NCBI RefSeq assembly: GCF_003473485.1
Contig: NC_053045.1
Span: 46,976,494 to 47,040,493 of the forward strand
Length of the DNA stretch: 64,000 nt
Source of the DNA: Medicago truncatula
Lineage: Eukaryota; Streptophyta; Magnoliopsida; Fabales; Fabaceae
Reading direction: 5' to 3'
This document shows, piece by piece, positions 50,485-62,429 of the stretch (position 1 is the stretch's first letter; each line of letters opens with the position of its first letter). The notes beneath the pieces were generated by a model that worked only from the letters and a program-made list of their open reading frames with translations, was not told where the DNA came from and did no database searches. The translations under genes and the position numbers were made by a program.

Positions 50485-51297
50485 TCAGGCTCTGTTTGAT
50501 AAAAATAGCGGATAGCTGATAAGCTAGTTGATAGCTTTTAGCTGATAAGCTAACTGAAGTGTTTGGTAAAAATAGCGGTTCAACTAGCTGGTAAATGTAA
50601 AATGACATAAAGAGTATTCTTAATTCATAATAAAAATTATATCATTAATTTAAGTATTTGTAATTTTGTAAACTAATTTTTTTTTTTTTAAAAATACTTT
50701 AAATTTATTAATTTAATATATCCTATGTATTATAAATTAAATTAAATTTTATTCATTAAAATTTTATCTTATATTTCTTATCATTTAAGTGTTTTCACTT
50801 TATAAAAAAAATAACATTTACCTCAAAAACAAAAAAAAAGGTAGCACTAATAGAGTAATACTAATAACAGAGAATAAAGAAAATAACATTTACCTCAAAA
50901 AAAAAAAAAAAGGTAACACTAATAGAATAATAGTATTTTGTTTCGTAAAAAAAAAAACGAAGGTATATATTTTTTCAAAAAAAAAGGTCAGCTGATATAT
51001 ATATACAAAAATTGGAATAAAGGAATAGTAGTCTTTATTACGTAGCTTATTATAAAAATTATAATGGATAAAAATACAATTTAAATGAAATAATAAGGGT
51101 AAAATTGGAAGAAAAAGTGAGAAGTTATAAGCTATAAGCTCAAACGCTACTTGGAATAACTTCTGAAAAATAGCTTATAAGCTATAAGCTCATGGTGAAA
51201 AAGTGTTACCAAACAGAGCTTTTTTTGTCAAACGAGCTTATAAGCTATAAGCTAGAAGCTAAAAGCTCTTTTTTAGGTTAACCAAACAAACCCTCAA
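50485..51297. mobile_element. hAT-type MITE rich in GCTTATAAGCT
   Basis: The left end GGCTCTGTTTGATAAAAATA and the right end GGTTAACCAAACAAACCCT are imperfect inverted repeats. Subterminal AGCTGATAAGCT/AGCTTATAAGCT phrases are abundant. Flanking sequence is continuous with that of another copy (54700-54760), which lacks the insert. Inside, 50805-50935 holds a tandem repeat of about 67 bp around ATAACATTTACCTC. Confidence 0.7.
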
Positions 51298-51402
51298 TAA
51301 ACATAAATGCAGTTACACCATTACATCATTAGAACAAGCTCAAAACAAGAATTGTAATTCAAGTGTCAAACAAGATAATTATAACAAAATTTACAAGTCA
51401 CA

Positions 51403-52746
51403 TTAAGTAGAACTAGGAACCATGAACTCAGCATCATTTCCCAAAGCCTCCAAAATCTCATAAGAAAGACAAACTTCAATATCAATGCTACCTTCGTCAG
51501 CTCCAGCAAACACAGTAATCTTCCCATTACTTTTATTCGCACCCCCGCTTCGAACCCCTACAGGCTTCCCCCAACCAAAATCATTATCATAAACATCAAA
51601 CCTTGGAGAACTACTCGTAGCCAATGAATTAGCACCTGCCAAACTATTAATCCCAAACAACTTTGGCATTTTCAACCAACACTCATAATCATCCCTTATT
51701 TTCTCATCAGAACGTAACATAATCATCTTGTTCATCTCCAATGAACATTTTCCTATCCCACATTCCAGAATCTCCCCTGCTTTCATTGTTACACTACCAA
51801 TGATCCCTGCATTTCCAAAATAATCCTCGTCAAGTGGAGGAGTCATCCTTGGTCTAACACCTATAACTAAAACGTAACGAAAATCTTCTTCTGGATCGAG
51901 TTTTTTGCTTCGAACAACACATCGCCATACATGAGATAACAACGCTTGAAGCGAAGATATTTTCGTTTGAACATTCTTTGTTTTGGTTTCTTCATTTGCT
52001 TTTGATTTCAGTTCCGCAATTTTCTCCTTTGTAAAATGGAAAATTCTTTCAGGTAAGTTCTGCGGAGGTTTTCTACGTTGTGATTCGGTTTTTGTGAAAG
52101 GAAAGCGTATTGGAAGTTCAACTTCGTTTGGGAACCAACGTTGAAATGAAGGGAGTTTTGGTATACTCTGGAAGTTTTTTGAGATTTGTGACCAAGTATT
52201 GATGAAATGCCAAAACATCTTGCCGTCACAAACAACGTGGTTGAGAGTCAAACCAATGAAGATGCCATTAGCTAACTCCGTTACTTGAACTCCTAGAATT
52301 GGTTGTGAAGTGGCTTCGTAGTTTTTAACTCCGTTAAGTGGGAAAAATGAGTGAACTATAGAAGGAACATAGTTTGGTTTAAGGATGTCTGATACGGTTG
52401 TGTTTTCCGCTTTGGCGTGGATGAAGAGAGCACCAATGTTGTTGCAAATGATGGAACATGATGTGTTGTTGTTTGTGGTCACATTGTGTTGGGTGATTAT
52501 AAGACGGCCTGTTAAGGGTGGGAAATAGGAAAGTGTTGTGGAAAGTGTTTGTTTCAAATGGTTGATTTGGTTTTGGTTTGGAATGGTTTGGTGGAAAAGA
52601 ATGCCTTTTTGAATGGTTTCAACTAAGAGAAATTGGAGATCCCATGGTGTTAAATCGATTATTCGATAATCACTTCTTGAGTTGAGATTATTGTGGTCAA
52701 TTGGTGCTTGAACTGTTGTTGTGGATATCACTTTGATGGAAGCCAT
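51403..52746 (-). CDS. BAHD acyltransferase (array copy 5), intact
   Basis: Single-exon gene, 447 residues from the ATG at 52746 ([13 protein letters not shown]). Acyl-CoA-dependent acyltransferase of the At3g50280/EPS1-like BAHD clade, presumably cytosolic. H-x3-D is HVVCD (residues 170-174) and DFGWGK is at 389-394. Unusual changes at conserved places: GKMFW instead of the array's GKSFW next to the catalytic Asp, and DVYDN instead of DVYGN just before DFGWGK. Both could alter the pocket. The asparagine run is three long, the shortest in the array. A hAT-type MITE lies about 100 bp beyond its stop codon. Substrate unknown. Confidence 0.92.
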   Translation of the reverse strand: MASIKVISTTTVQAPIDHNNLNSRSDYRIIDLTPWDLQFLLVETIQKGILFHQTIPNQNQINHLKQTLSTTLSYFPPLTGRLIITQHNVTTNNNTSCSIICNNIGALFIHAKAENTTVSDILKPNYVPSIVHSFFPLNGVKNYEATSQPILGVQVTELANGIFIGLTLNHVVCDGKMFWHFINTWSQISKNFQSIPKLPSFQRWFPNEVELPIRFPFTKTESQRRKPPQNLPERIFHFTKEKIAELKSKANEETKTKNVQTKISSLQALLSHVWRCVVRSKKLDPEEDFRYVLVIGVRPRMTPPLDEDYFGNAGIIGSVTMKAGEILECGIGKCSLEMNKMIMLRSDEKIRDDYECWLKMPKLFGINSLAGANSLATSSSPRFDVYDNDFGWGKPVGVRSGGANKSNGKITVFAGADEGSIDIEVCLSYEILEALGNDAEFMVPSST

Positions 52747-52752
52747 GAACAA

Positions 52753-53900
52753 GCTTTGTTGCTCTCTAGCTGTGGATATCTTAAACTATTTTTGGTCAAG
52801 ATTGGTTGGTCGAATATTTCGTTACTAGAGTATAGTACTACACCCGTGCTTCTCATGTATCAGAAATAATATTTTGTAATGCTTCAATTTAAAAATTGTA
52901 AAAAGAAAAACAATAATAGTAGTACAATTTTTGTATGACAACATAGGTAGAGTATTTTTTGTCCTAAAGAAAAACATATGTAGAGTATTTTCTCATCCCT
53001 TATTTTCTCATGAGAAAACAACGATAGAAATATTATGTTTTTTTTGAAGGAAATAGAAATATTATGTTAAAAGTGGTATAAAGTGATAAATTTAATATTA
53101 TAAAAGTTTGAAAGTCGTAATTTTCAATCAAAACCTACTATTTTTTGTTTTCTTAACAAAATAAAAAATTGGACACTTTCATCTAAGTTTGGTTTAAAAT
53201 TTTTGCAATTGTGTGTGTAAGTTCACGAGGGTTTTATAACGTTTATATGAATTCTTCTAATTTAATTTATGTTTGCCTATAATATTCTTAAAATAAAAAT
53301 ATATTAATCATAAGCATTAACTTTGTCATTCTCTAAAAAAATACTCTTTCAAAAATTATGAAAAATTTCGTCATTTTTTTTCTCTCAGTATTTTCCACTT
53401 TCCAAAGCTCTTTCCTCCCCTTCAAACTCTCAATCAAAATCTTAATATCCTATGTGGAATAACTTTGACAAATATACATTGATTTTTAAAATTTCAGATA
53501 CACACCAACATGTCAACAAGTAACCAAATAATTAAAGGGAAATGCAAAAGTGACATATCCTTAAACATTGTTCACCTAAGCATATCTTAAACAAGATCAA
53601 GCTAGAAAAACTTTAAATCCAATTACAGAACAAGATAATAACATTATCCGTAACATTACTTAATTAAGTTAAACAAGATATGTGTGTTAAAAACAGGAGT
53701 TTCTTTATTTTTTGTGATATTTGTATAGTTGTATCACTTCATCATCAATTTCAATATACTTTTTCTTGAGTTCCACCCTCAACTCTCAATCTCTTTAAAT
53801 GATTTCCTACCATTTCACCTCTCTTTGATTTCTACCTCAACTGCTTCTACTTACATTTGTTCAATAGATTTTTTTTACTTATCATCATCCATATACATTA
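52753..53900. other. duplicated flank upstream of BAHD copy 5, no gene seen
   Basis: Holds the empty site matching the Mutator-like insertion upstream of copy 4. From about 53720 it parallels 44367 onward (CTTGAGTTCCACCCTCAACT). Confidence 0.6.
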
Positions 53901-53919
53901 TCTTCTTGATTCAATTACA

Positions 53920-54400
53920 TCAAGTAGCAGGGATTCAATTTAGTGGCATGGTTTGAAGTTAATTGACACTGCTCACCCAGCCAGCACTAATTTGTTCTCT
54001 AATCCGGTGGTTTGTAGGATTGGTAATGGTTAGACGACATTGTTTTGGTCTCAAAGATGGGCTGGAAATTCAATTATTTTGCAGGAGAGGTTTCCAAGAC
54101 TTTGCTCTATTAAGGAGAATAAGCAAGCAACAGTGTCCGAAACTAAGGAGCGTGTAGGCGACATGTAGATTTGGCGCTGGAACTGGAGGTGAACGTTGTT
54201 CGTATGAGAAGGATCAGCTGCTTGAATTAGAATCTGTCATTGCAAGGACAGATGTGCAGGCCGGAATGACAGACAATTGGGCATGCATACATGATTCTTC
54301 CTCAGGGTTCTCTTTTAAATCGGCGTGTAAGATGCTGCAAAAAGCACTTACTATTGTTGGCTAGGCTTTATAAGAGCTTATGCAGAAACGGGTGTAGCTA
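53920..54400 (+). mobile_element. LINE 3'-region fragment, second duplicated copy
   Basis: Parallel to 44560-45120 at high identity (for example AAGGAGAATAAGCAAGCAAC), with different small changes. It carries no intact frame. Confidence 0.7.
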
Positions 54401-54793
54401 ACTTGCATCAACATGGTGATATGTTTCGAGATAAAAAGTTAAAGAGAATCAGACATCTGATTTGGTTGTCTGTTGTGTGGTCACTATGGATAGATGGAAA
54501 GATTATTGTACAAGAAATTGTATTAATTGATAACACAAACAAAAACAAAACTACATAATCCAAACTACACATTTTTAGATGCATTAATTGATCTCATTCA
54601 TTGATTTGAGATCGGTCGACTCACACTACCATCATCGATATAAAGACTTTATTCATTTGTACAATGTTCAGATACACACCAACATAATTCACACAAGAGA
54701 AATGTAAATAGAAACTTATTAAACATAAATTAAGTTACATCATTACATAATTACAACAATCTCACCACAAGATAGTAATAATAATGTGTCACA

Positions 54794-56152
54794 TTACTTA
54801 GAACTAGGAACCAAGAACTCAGCATCATTTCCCAAAGCCTCCAAAATCTCATAAGAAAGACAAACTTCAACATCTATGCTACCTTCTTCAACCCCAGCAA
54901 ACACGGTAATCTTTCCATTATTCTTATTCGCACCTCCGCATCTAACCCCCACAGGCTTCCCCCAACCAAAATCATTACCGTAAACATCAAACCTCGGAGA
55001 ACTACTTGTTCCCAACGTATTACCACCCGTCAAAACATCAATCCCAAAAATCTTCGGCATTCTCAACCAACACTCATAGTAATCCCTTATTTTCTCATCA
55101 GAATGTGACATAATCATCTTGTTTAACTCCAAAGCAACTTTTCCAATCCCACATTCCAGAATCTCCCCTGCTTTCATTGTTACACCACCAATCATTGAAG
55201 CATTTCCAAAATAATCCTCCTCAAGCGGAGGAATCATCCTTGGTCTAACACCTATACTTAAAATATAACAAAAATCTTCTTGTGGATCAAGTTTTTTGCT
55301 TCGAACAACACATCGCCATACATGAGATAACAGCACTTGAAGCGAAGATATTTTGATTTGAACATTCTCTGTTTTGGTTTCTTCGGTTGCTTTTGATTTC
55401 AGTTCCGCAATTTTCTCCTTTGTGAAATGGAAAATTCTTTCAGGTAAGTTCTGGGGAGGTTTTCTACTTTTTGCTTCTGTTTCTGTGAAAGGGAATCATA
55501 TTGGAAGTTCAATGTCATTTGGGAACCAACGTTTGAATGAAGGGAGTTTTGTTACTTCGTGGGAGTTTTTGGAGATTTGTGACCAAGTATTGACGAAATG
55601 CCAAAATGACTTGCCGTCTGAAACAACATGGTTGACAGTGAAACCAATGAAGATGCCGTTGGCTAACTCCGTTACTTGGACGGCTAAGATTGGTTGTGAA
55701 GTGGCTTCGTGGTTTTTAACACCGTTTAGTGGGAAAAATGAATGAACAATGGAAGGAACGTAGTTTGGTTCAAGGATGTTTGATACGGTTGTATTTTCCG
55801 CTTTTGCATGGACGAAGAGAGCACCGAGGTTGTTGCAAAGGATGGAACATGATGTGTTGTTGTTGTTGTTTGTGGTCACGTTGTGTTGGGTGATTATAAG
55901 ACGGCCCGTTAAGGGTGGGAAATAGGAAAGTGTTGTGGAAAGGGTTTGTTTCAAATGGTTGATTTGGTTTTGGTTTGATGTGCTAGGAATGGGTTGTTGG
56001 TGAAAAAGAAGGCCTTTTTGGATGGTTTCAAGTGGAAGGAATCGGAGATCCCATGGTGTTAAATTGATTTTATGATAATTACTTGAGTTAAGATTGTTGT
56101 TGTCAATTGGTGCTTGAACTGTTGTTGTGGATATCACTTTCATGGAATCCAT
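54794..56152 (-). pseudogene. BAHD acyltransferase with one premature stop (array copy 6)
   Basis: From the ATG at 56152 ([15 protein letters not shown]) the frame matches paralogues to ELPI, where a TGA at 55496-55498 replaces the CGA or CGC arginine codon of copies 4 and 5. The same frame then continues unbroken to the normal end FLVPSSK at 54794. H-x3-D (HVVSD) lies before the stop; DFGWGK lies after it. Total about 452 codons with a single nonsense codon. The change is a one-step C-to-T at a CpG-like arginine codon, so it may be recent or polymorphic. A truncated 218-residue product would lack the C-terminal half of the active-site channel. Confidence 0.9.
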
Positions 56153-56159
56153 GAACAAC

Positions 56160-57000
56160 TTTTGGTACTCTTTCTTTTGGGTAGTTTGATGATCAGACTC
56201 AGGGGGATTAACTATCTTATATTCTCTCTCTTTTGGGTCAAGATTGCTCGAATATTATTTACTAGAGTACTACACTCATGCATCTCATGTATCAGAAATA
56301 ATATCTTATGTTGTTTCAATTAAAAAACTATAAAAGCAAAACAACTTCTTTGTAACTCACACATGGGTTTTGATATGATAACTTAAAGCACACCTAAGAC
56401 TGAGAACCTTTATTAAATAAAAGTGCATCCCAAGCACAAGAAATGCTATGGCGATGTCAAATACAGGCCAAAATCAAAGTTTGTGAAGAATAATTCCCCT
56501 TGTAGACACCTAAAACAACAATAAAGAGACTTAAATAAAACTCTTAATAGAATACATGTTAAATGCCTCCAAGACAAACCAAGAAAAACCGATGGGAACT
56601 TGAAGCACACCTAAGACTGAGAACCTAAAGCAACAAGAAAACAACAAAAGATTCTCACGACCTTAATACTTTATGCAACTCTGATAGAAACCTCATAGCT
56701 ACAATATTTTATTATCTCAGTATCAATTGTGCACCTACACCAGCTCCTATAGATAGGAACCAACTATCTTAGATTAATATATATTCTTATAGGTGTATTC
56801 TTTTTCTCTTGGTTAATAATTAATAATACACCCATGGTTCCCGTGTGAATACTATAATAATTAGCCTATGCACGTCATTATCTTAAAAAATATTGCCATT
56901 ATGATAAACCGTGTATCTCGTGTATAAAAATGTTGAGAAAATTACTCTTATGTCATTAACCAAATTTTAATTTTCGTGTCTCAACAATTTTGAGATTCAA
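56160..57000. other. spacer upstream of BAHD copy 6, no gene seen
   Basis: AAGCACACCTAAGACTGAGA occurs at 56385 and again at about 56607, a direct repeat. No coding signal. Confidence 0.45.
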
Positions 57001-57101
57001 TTATGTATATATTGTATTAGAGATGCCCAAGGGGCCTTTGTTTTAGCTCGAACCGATGGTTTTCCTCCATCATTGATGTAGATATTGGGGAAGTTTTTGG
57101 T

Positions 57102-57199
57102 CTTTTTTTTTTTTTTTTTGTGGTAGTCGGGGTTTGAACCCTAAACTTTGCATATATTATGCATTGTCCTTACCAATTGAGCTAAATTCATCAGGACGG
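57102..57199 (-). mobile_element. tRNA-derived SINE inside the RNase H relic
   Basis: Read on the minus strand: TTTAGCTCAATTGGTAAGGA (A-box region), GCATAATATATGCAAAG, then GGTTCAAACCCCGACTACCA (B-box region), then a poly(A) tail seen as a T-run at 57102-57119. It is the best copy of the family also found at 17983-18051. Confidence 0.7.
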
Positions 57200-57249
57200 G
57201 AAACTCTTAGTCTGTTAAAAGCTATGGAATGACAAGGGACCTACATCTT

Positions 57250-57372
57250 GTGAACATGGGTTTTGAAGTAGACTCAAAGACAGTTGTGAACAACATTTGC
57301 AGAAAGTAGATTTGTGAACATGGGTTTTGAAGTAGACTCAAAGACGGTTGTGGACAACATTTGCAGAAAGTA
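57250..57372. repeat. tandem duplication, two units of about 61 bp
   Basis: TTGTGAACATGGGTTTTGAA and the following 41 bp are repeated back to back with three or so differences. Confidence 0.9.
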
Positions 57373-57500
57373 GATTGGTGTATCATATTTTAGTGCTATA
57401 ATTAACAAGTGTGCTCATCTGCTAGGCACTGATCTTACGAACACCGACGTGAAGTTCATTAGGAGACAAGCAAACAAAGTAAGCTAGTTTTCGTTTCATT

Positions 57501-57970
57501 CCAATATCCCATCATGTATTGAATACTTAATTATTCCTGAAATGTATTAAGCTTATTTCTCTCAAAAATATAAAATAAAAAAAAATTAAAAAAAAACTAT
57601 GTATATATTTTTTTATTTGTAAACGAAATAAACATCATTTAAAATTTACATATACAACTGTGCAGTTTCGTTTTCGAACTCGGGTGAATGAGTCAAATCT
57701 AATATCGACATTGTTAGTTGAGTTAGGTCAAACATACATTTCAACACATTTTTGCACAATTTCATTAAAAACTACAAAAGTTAACTTAAAAATAGGGACT
57801 TAAAGCAGTGATTGAAAATTTTATAGGGACTAAAAACTGAAGAAAAATTTTAGAGGGACTAAAACGATAAATTAATATATAAATAGGGACAAAAACATAT
57901 TTAACCCTAAAAAATATATAAATAATCAGGAATATAAACAAACAAGTTGGAAACCAAGGAGAAATAGGGA
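57501..57970. other. spacer with a MULE-type terminus-like stretch
   Basis: Positions 57780-57910 contain GGGACTAAAAACTG, GGGACTAAAACGAT and GGGACAAAAACATATTTAAC, the repeated style of Mutator-like termini. No partner end was found. No gene. Confidence 0.35.
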
Positions 57971-58250
57971 TGTCTCTAAGCACTATTGAATTGAATTATT
58001 TAGTTAGTTTTAAGTAAACTCATCAAATCAAATTAGTTAGTTTGGAGAAGTTGCTTGCTATGCAAGGAACTAATCAAACGAATTAGTTAGAAAATGTAAT
58101 TGTGCTATGTAAAGCCCATTATCATGATGTATAAATACTTTGAATGCAAGGACTAACATAGTTGTTGCATACTCTCTCTAAACTTTCTCACTTTCCCTCT
58201 CTTTCACATTCACTTTTCCTTGTTAATTCTCTCTGCATAATAATCTTAAC
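57971..58250 (+). mobile_element. possible short LTR-like fossil
   Basis: TGTCTCTAAGCAC...TTAACA, with an internal TATAAATACTTTG and a CT-rich leader-like stretch (TTCCCTCTCTTTCACATTCA). The style is that of a small copia LTR, but no matching partner, primer site or protein is present. Weak. Confidence 0.25.
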
Positions 58251-59434
58251 AAGCACAACCACCATTAACCAAGGATAAGGAACTCATAATCAGTTCCAAC
58301 TTGAACCTTTGAGAACCCTTCAGAAATAGAAAACTCCAAACCCTTCAAGATAATGTGTCCAAATTTAGCTGAGAATTATTTTGGAAACGTAGGAGTGCTT
58401 ATTTGCAACTTATAGCAAAAGCGTTTATCAAGATTGCGCTTACAAGCTGTTCTCCTATATTCTTCCAAACAAGCTGTTCTCTTATATATTTGATATAAAT
58501 TACTTAGTTTCATATCCTAAACAAACAAGTCTCTAATCTTAAACGTAAAAGACTCAACGTCTCAAATTTTAAACATAGACTATACTCAAAACTCACAATT
58601 CTTAAACATGACACAACCTAGTCACAAAGCTTAAACAAAAGCGACTCGAAGTCAAGATCGTTCATTAGAATCGTATGAAATAGCTTGATTTTCATGACGA
58701 TTTCATCTTGGCATGTGATTTTGCAGGAATTTTACTCAAAATCGTGAGTTTTCACGATTCTTATCGAGATTCCGACAACAATGTTTGGAACTGATTTCAC
58801 CACGATTTCACGCTCTTGATCGGCACAAGTATGTAAAATAGCTCGATTTCACGTTGTCATGTGATTTTGCAGGAATTTTACTCAACTAAGGGTTCTATTT
58901 ACACTCTTGATTGGTATGAGTATGTAAAATTGCAAAATCGTGAGATTCTTGTCACGATTCTGACAACAATGTTTGGGACTGATTTTCATCGCAATTGATG
59001 ATGCATGAAGTACACACCAAAGTTCGTAACAAGTTTTGTTCCTATATAGAAGTGTTGTCAACATTGTTATTATTAGGGTTCTCAGAGATGATAGTGAGCA
59101 GGAGACAATCAATGTTGTTCTCTCTTTCAAATTTTCCTTCGAGCATATTATGGACTAATATGTGCCTTCATATTTTTGTGAAAATGTGGCTTTGTCCTCT
59201 ATTTCACACTGTTAATGTCGCATATTCATGTTTGTTTGCCGGTTACACAATTTACTCCCGATATTAACTTTTCTGGGAACATATAGGTGATGATTTTCTT
59301 CCCAGAAAAATATAGAAAAAAGTGTTAGGTAAAGAACTTAATTTCAGGGAACTTTGATTAAAAAAAATCCAAGGAATAAATAAAATATGTTTGGTTTACG
59401 GTGTATATTCCTCGGAATGAATGTTATAATTATA
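58251..59434. other. spacer with imperfect repeats, no gene seen
   Basis: Between 58650 and 58985, CATGTGATTTTGCAGGAATT occurs twice (58712, 58855). GACAACAATGTTTGG also occurs twice, giving a diverged duplication of about 145 bp with many CGATTTCACG/CGTGA mirrored phrases. A plus-strand frame at 58995-59267 has no recognisable family. Confidence 0.4.
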
Positions 59435-60322
59435 GGAATCGGATCCTCTCCTTCAAAATTGTCTCCTTCTCTCTCCTTCCCTTAATATTATCCATTAGAT
59501 GAATCCAACGGTGGACATAATAAAAGATAAAATAACTCAAAATCCCATTTGTTTTCTCCTTCTAAAACAAATCTGAATCCTTCAACAACAAAAAAAACAC
59601 ACGCACACAATCCGACAAAAACATAATCTGAATCCTTCAACAACAAAAAAAAAACACACACACACACACACACAATCTGACAAGGGAGTTCATGTATCAG
59701 GAAGGATGAAAGGAAACTCTTCCCCTAACCGCCACCAACAACAGCGTCCCAACTTTCGATTACATGATGCCGATGATGAAGAATGCCGCAACGGCATTGG
59801 TTTTGCCTTACCGGCAGTTCTCTATTTCATATAATCAATTTCTCCCCTTCTTATTTGTTGATAGAATCATATTGAAACACCAAGGATATTAAATTGTGAC
59901 TCAATTACTAGCTGAGTTGTTGTTACAGTTGTAGAAAAGATAACAGGCAGTTACGAAGCTTTGCAATATTGGTATGAAGCGTTGCTTTAATTGGATTTTC
60001 TTTGTATATATTAAGACAAATGGAATTAGACAGTTTTGAAGGATTTTAGTTGAATGCATATATTTAATAATACAAGACAGTGAAGAGGTGAGCAAACATT
60101 ATAATGAAAATAGGGGGCCGCAATTTTCTTAAATTGAGAGAGCAGACCAAAGGGAAGATGAAGAAGTTTCTGCAGTAGTAAAACCCTCCGAGTTTGTGAT
60201 GTTTTAGGTTGTTTATTATGTTTTTTTTTAATTTTAATATGTCTACAGTTAGATTCATCTAATGGCTAATATTAAAGGAAGGAGAGAGAAGGAGACAATT
60301 TTGAAGGAGATGATCCAATTCC
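59435..60322. mobile_element. long-TIR DNA element, 888 bp
   Basis: The left end GGAATCGGATCCTCTCCTTC (continuing about 70 bp) is complementary to the right end, which finishes GATGATCCAATTCC. Near the left end is a tandem duplication around AATCTGAATCCTTCAACAAC, followed by a (CA)n run at about 59652-59674. No transposase. Probably Mutator-like or an unclassified MITE; target duplication not clear. Confidence 0.7.
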
Positions 60323-60574
60323 AACCTACAAATGAAAAAGTATACAAAATCTCATGATATTCTAGTTGGAGTTAATTTTCATTGCTCATACAAAATCTCA
60401 TGATATATTTAGTTCACATCTACCAGACAAAGGTATATTTAGTTCCAACACTACAATTCCGGGAATGTTTTCTCTAGCCCCCTAAACAATGCCCCCTTGA
60501 GAAAGCGTTTGTGGATAAATTCTGGTTCAGAGTCAAATAAAAAGTCAGATTTTTCTTTTCTTCTTTTTATTTTT

Positions 60575-60765
60575 TTTCATAAATCAGATATCCTCCACGA
60601 CTAACTGCGAATACTGATCCTTTGAGTCTTTTGTGATCCAAGTGGATGGCAAACTCTCCATAAGAGTTTTAAGCTAATGCATGTCTAAGACTAGATTCAA
60701 ACACAGGACCTTAGTTAAACTAAAAGAGACTCGTGTCATCTTATCCAAACACTCTTGGGTAATTA
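60575..60765 (-). mobile_element. probable legume SINE, reverse orientation
   Basis: On the minus strand CCTGTGTTTGAATCTAGTC is a B-box-like stretch, and the left part (AGATATCCTCCACGACTAAC on +) recurs in shorter form at 43430-43510. No clear target duplication. Confidence 0.4.
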
Positions 60766-61085
60766 TGATTTATTTTTATTAAAAACTAAAAGATGTTCTT
60801 TTTTTTCTCTAAAAAAGACTAACATAAATTCTGTGATTTTTATGAGACCAAAATAAGACTTCAATCAAGATATTACTTAATGAATTCAGGGTCATTTTCC
60901 ATGTCCAAAGATATTGTTGGTAGTGCTATGAGAATGCTAGATTGGAGTCAACCACTAACGACTGCCTTATTGAAATATAAGATCAATTCTATTGTCAATT
61001 TGTTATTGCCATCACAAATAGTTATTCATAATTCATAACATTAACATAACATACAAATACAGAACTTACATTTAACATAAACTAA

Positions 61086-62429
61086 TTAAAAGATATGTAT
61101 GAATTGAGGGTCATTTCCCATAGCCTCCAAAATATCATAAGAAAGGCAAACTTCAACATCAATACTACCTTCTTCTATCCCACTAAACATAGTTATCGTT
61201 CCATCACTTTTATTTGCACCCCCACTTCTAACAGCAACAGGCTTACCCCAACCAAAGTCATTACCATAAACATCAAACCTTGGAGAACTACTAGTTGCCA
61301 AAGCCTTAACACTACTAAGCCTGCCTTGAAACAACCTTGGATTTTTCACCCAACTTTCATAGTGTCTCTTCACAGTATCATCACAATGTGAAGCTATCAT
61401 CTTATTCATCTCAAAAGCAACTTTTCCAAACGCTCCTTCAGCAAGTAATTCCTTTGCTTTCATTTTCACACCACCAACCTGCAATGCATTTCCAAAGTAA
61501 TTCTCGTGCAAAGGTGGAATAATTCTGCCTCTAACATCAATGACTAAACAATACATGATTTCTTCTTCTGGATCGATATTCTGACCACGAATCACAGCTT
61601 GCCAAAGGTGAGTTAAAAGTGCTTGTAAAGAAGATATTTTGTTTATATTGGCCTCTTCGTTAGCTTTTGATTTGAGTTTCGCAATTTTCTCCTTTGTAAA
61701 ATGGAAAATCCTCTCCAGTGGAACAGGGTTTTCATCAATTTCGGTACTTTTTCCATTTTCCTCCTTTGTGAAAGGAAATTTTATAGGAATTTCAATTGAT
61801 TCATCGAGAAACCAACGATTAAGTGTTGGGAGTTTCGATAGTTGATCAAAACCACGCGAAATTTCAGACCATGAATTGATGAAATGCCAAAACGACTTAC
61901 CATCGACAACAACATGATTGATTGAGAAGCCAATGAAAATACCATCAACAAGCTCAGTAACTTGAACTGCAAGCAATGGTTTTGATGTGCCTTCGTAGTT
62001 TTTTACTTTATTAAATGGAAAAAAAGAGTGAACAATGGAAGGAACATAGTTTGGTTTAACAATATCGAAGACACTTGTGTTTTCAGCTGCTGCATGAATA
62101 AATAACGCACCTAGGTTGTTACAAAGGATGAAACATGAGGTTGTGTCATCGTTGATGCTATTGTCGTCGTCTTCTTGATGTTCAATGATGAGACGACCGG
62201 TGAGGGGTGGGAAGAAAACAAGAGTTGAGGAAAGGGTGTTTTTGAGGTGTTGGATTTGGTTTGAGGTGTCTTTTGGGTTTTGGTGATTGTGAAAGAGAAG
62301 TCCTTTTTGGTTCATTTCAACTTGGAGGGATGAGAGGTCCCATGGGGTCAAATGGATTTTTTTTGAGTTGGTGTTAATGTGACTTGGTGCTTGAATTGTA
62401 GTGGTTGATATGAGTTTGATGGATGCCAT
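61086..62429 (-). CDS. BAHD acyltransferase (array copy 7), intact
   Basis: Single-exon gene, 447 residues from the ATG at 62429 ([15 protein letters not shown]). The catalytic H-x3-D is HVVVD at 172-176 and DFGWGK is at 391-396. [10 protein letters not shown] and [10 protein letters not shown] are present as in the other copies. It is clearly diverged from the tight group of copies 4-6: it has an acidic [12 protein letters not shown] stretch where those carry poly-asparagine, and a C-terminus ending PQFIHIF. It is probably an older branch under separate constraint. Same At3g50280/EPS1-like clade; substrate and acyl donor unknown. Confidence 0.93.
   Translation of the reverse strand: MASIKLISTTTIQAPSHINTNSKKIHLTPWDLSSLQVEMNQKGLLFHNHQNPKDTSNQIQHLKNTLSSTLVFFPPLTGRLIIEHQEDDDNSINDDTTSCFILCNNLGALFIHAAAENTSVFDIVKPNYVPSIVHSFFPFNKVKNYEGTSKPLLAVQVTELVDGIFIGFSINHVVVDGKSFWHFINSWSEISRGFDQLSKLPTLNRWFLDESIEIPIKFPFTKEENGKSTEIDENPVPLERIFHFTKEKIAKLKSKANEEANINKISSLQALLTHLWQAVIRGQNIDPEEEIMYCLVIDVRGRIIPPLHENYFGNALQVGGVKMKAKELLAEGAFGKVAFEMNKMIASHCDDTVKRHYESWVKNPRLFQGRLSSVKALATSSSPRFDVYGNDFGWGKPVAVRSGGANKSDGTITMFSGIEEGSIDVEVCLSYDILEAMGNDPQFIHIF

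Larger units (their letters stand above)
57010..57500 (+). pseudogene. RNase H-like relic, split by a SINE
   Basis: On +, GAFVLARTDGFPPSL, then ETLSLLKAME, then VNMGFEVDSKTVV and finally KFIRRQANKVS follow the order of the RNase H-like domain (RVT_3). It is interrupted by the SINE at 57102-57199 and by a tandem duplication (57250-57370). Same family as 25670-26080. Confidence 0.55.

Noticed and set aside
55374-55745. 123-codon plus-strand frame
   Set aside because: Antisense shadow of BAHD copy 6; no independent signature.
57140-57199. tRNA gene on the minus strand
   Set aside because: A- and B-box-like stretches are present, but there is no cloverleaf acceptor pairing and a poly(A) tail follows; it is a SINE.
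58995-59267. 90-codon plus-strand frame with hydrophobic stretches
   Set aside because: No signature, no promoter, and it lies in a region of diverged repeats.
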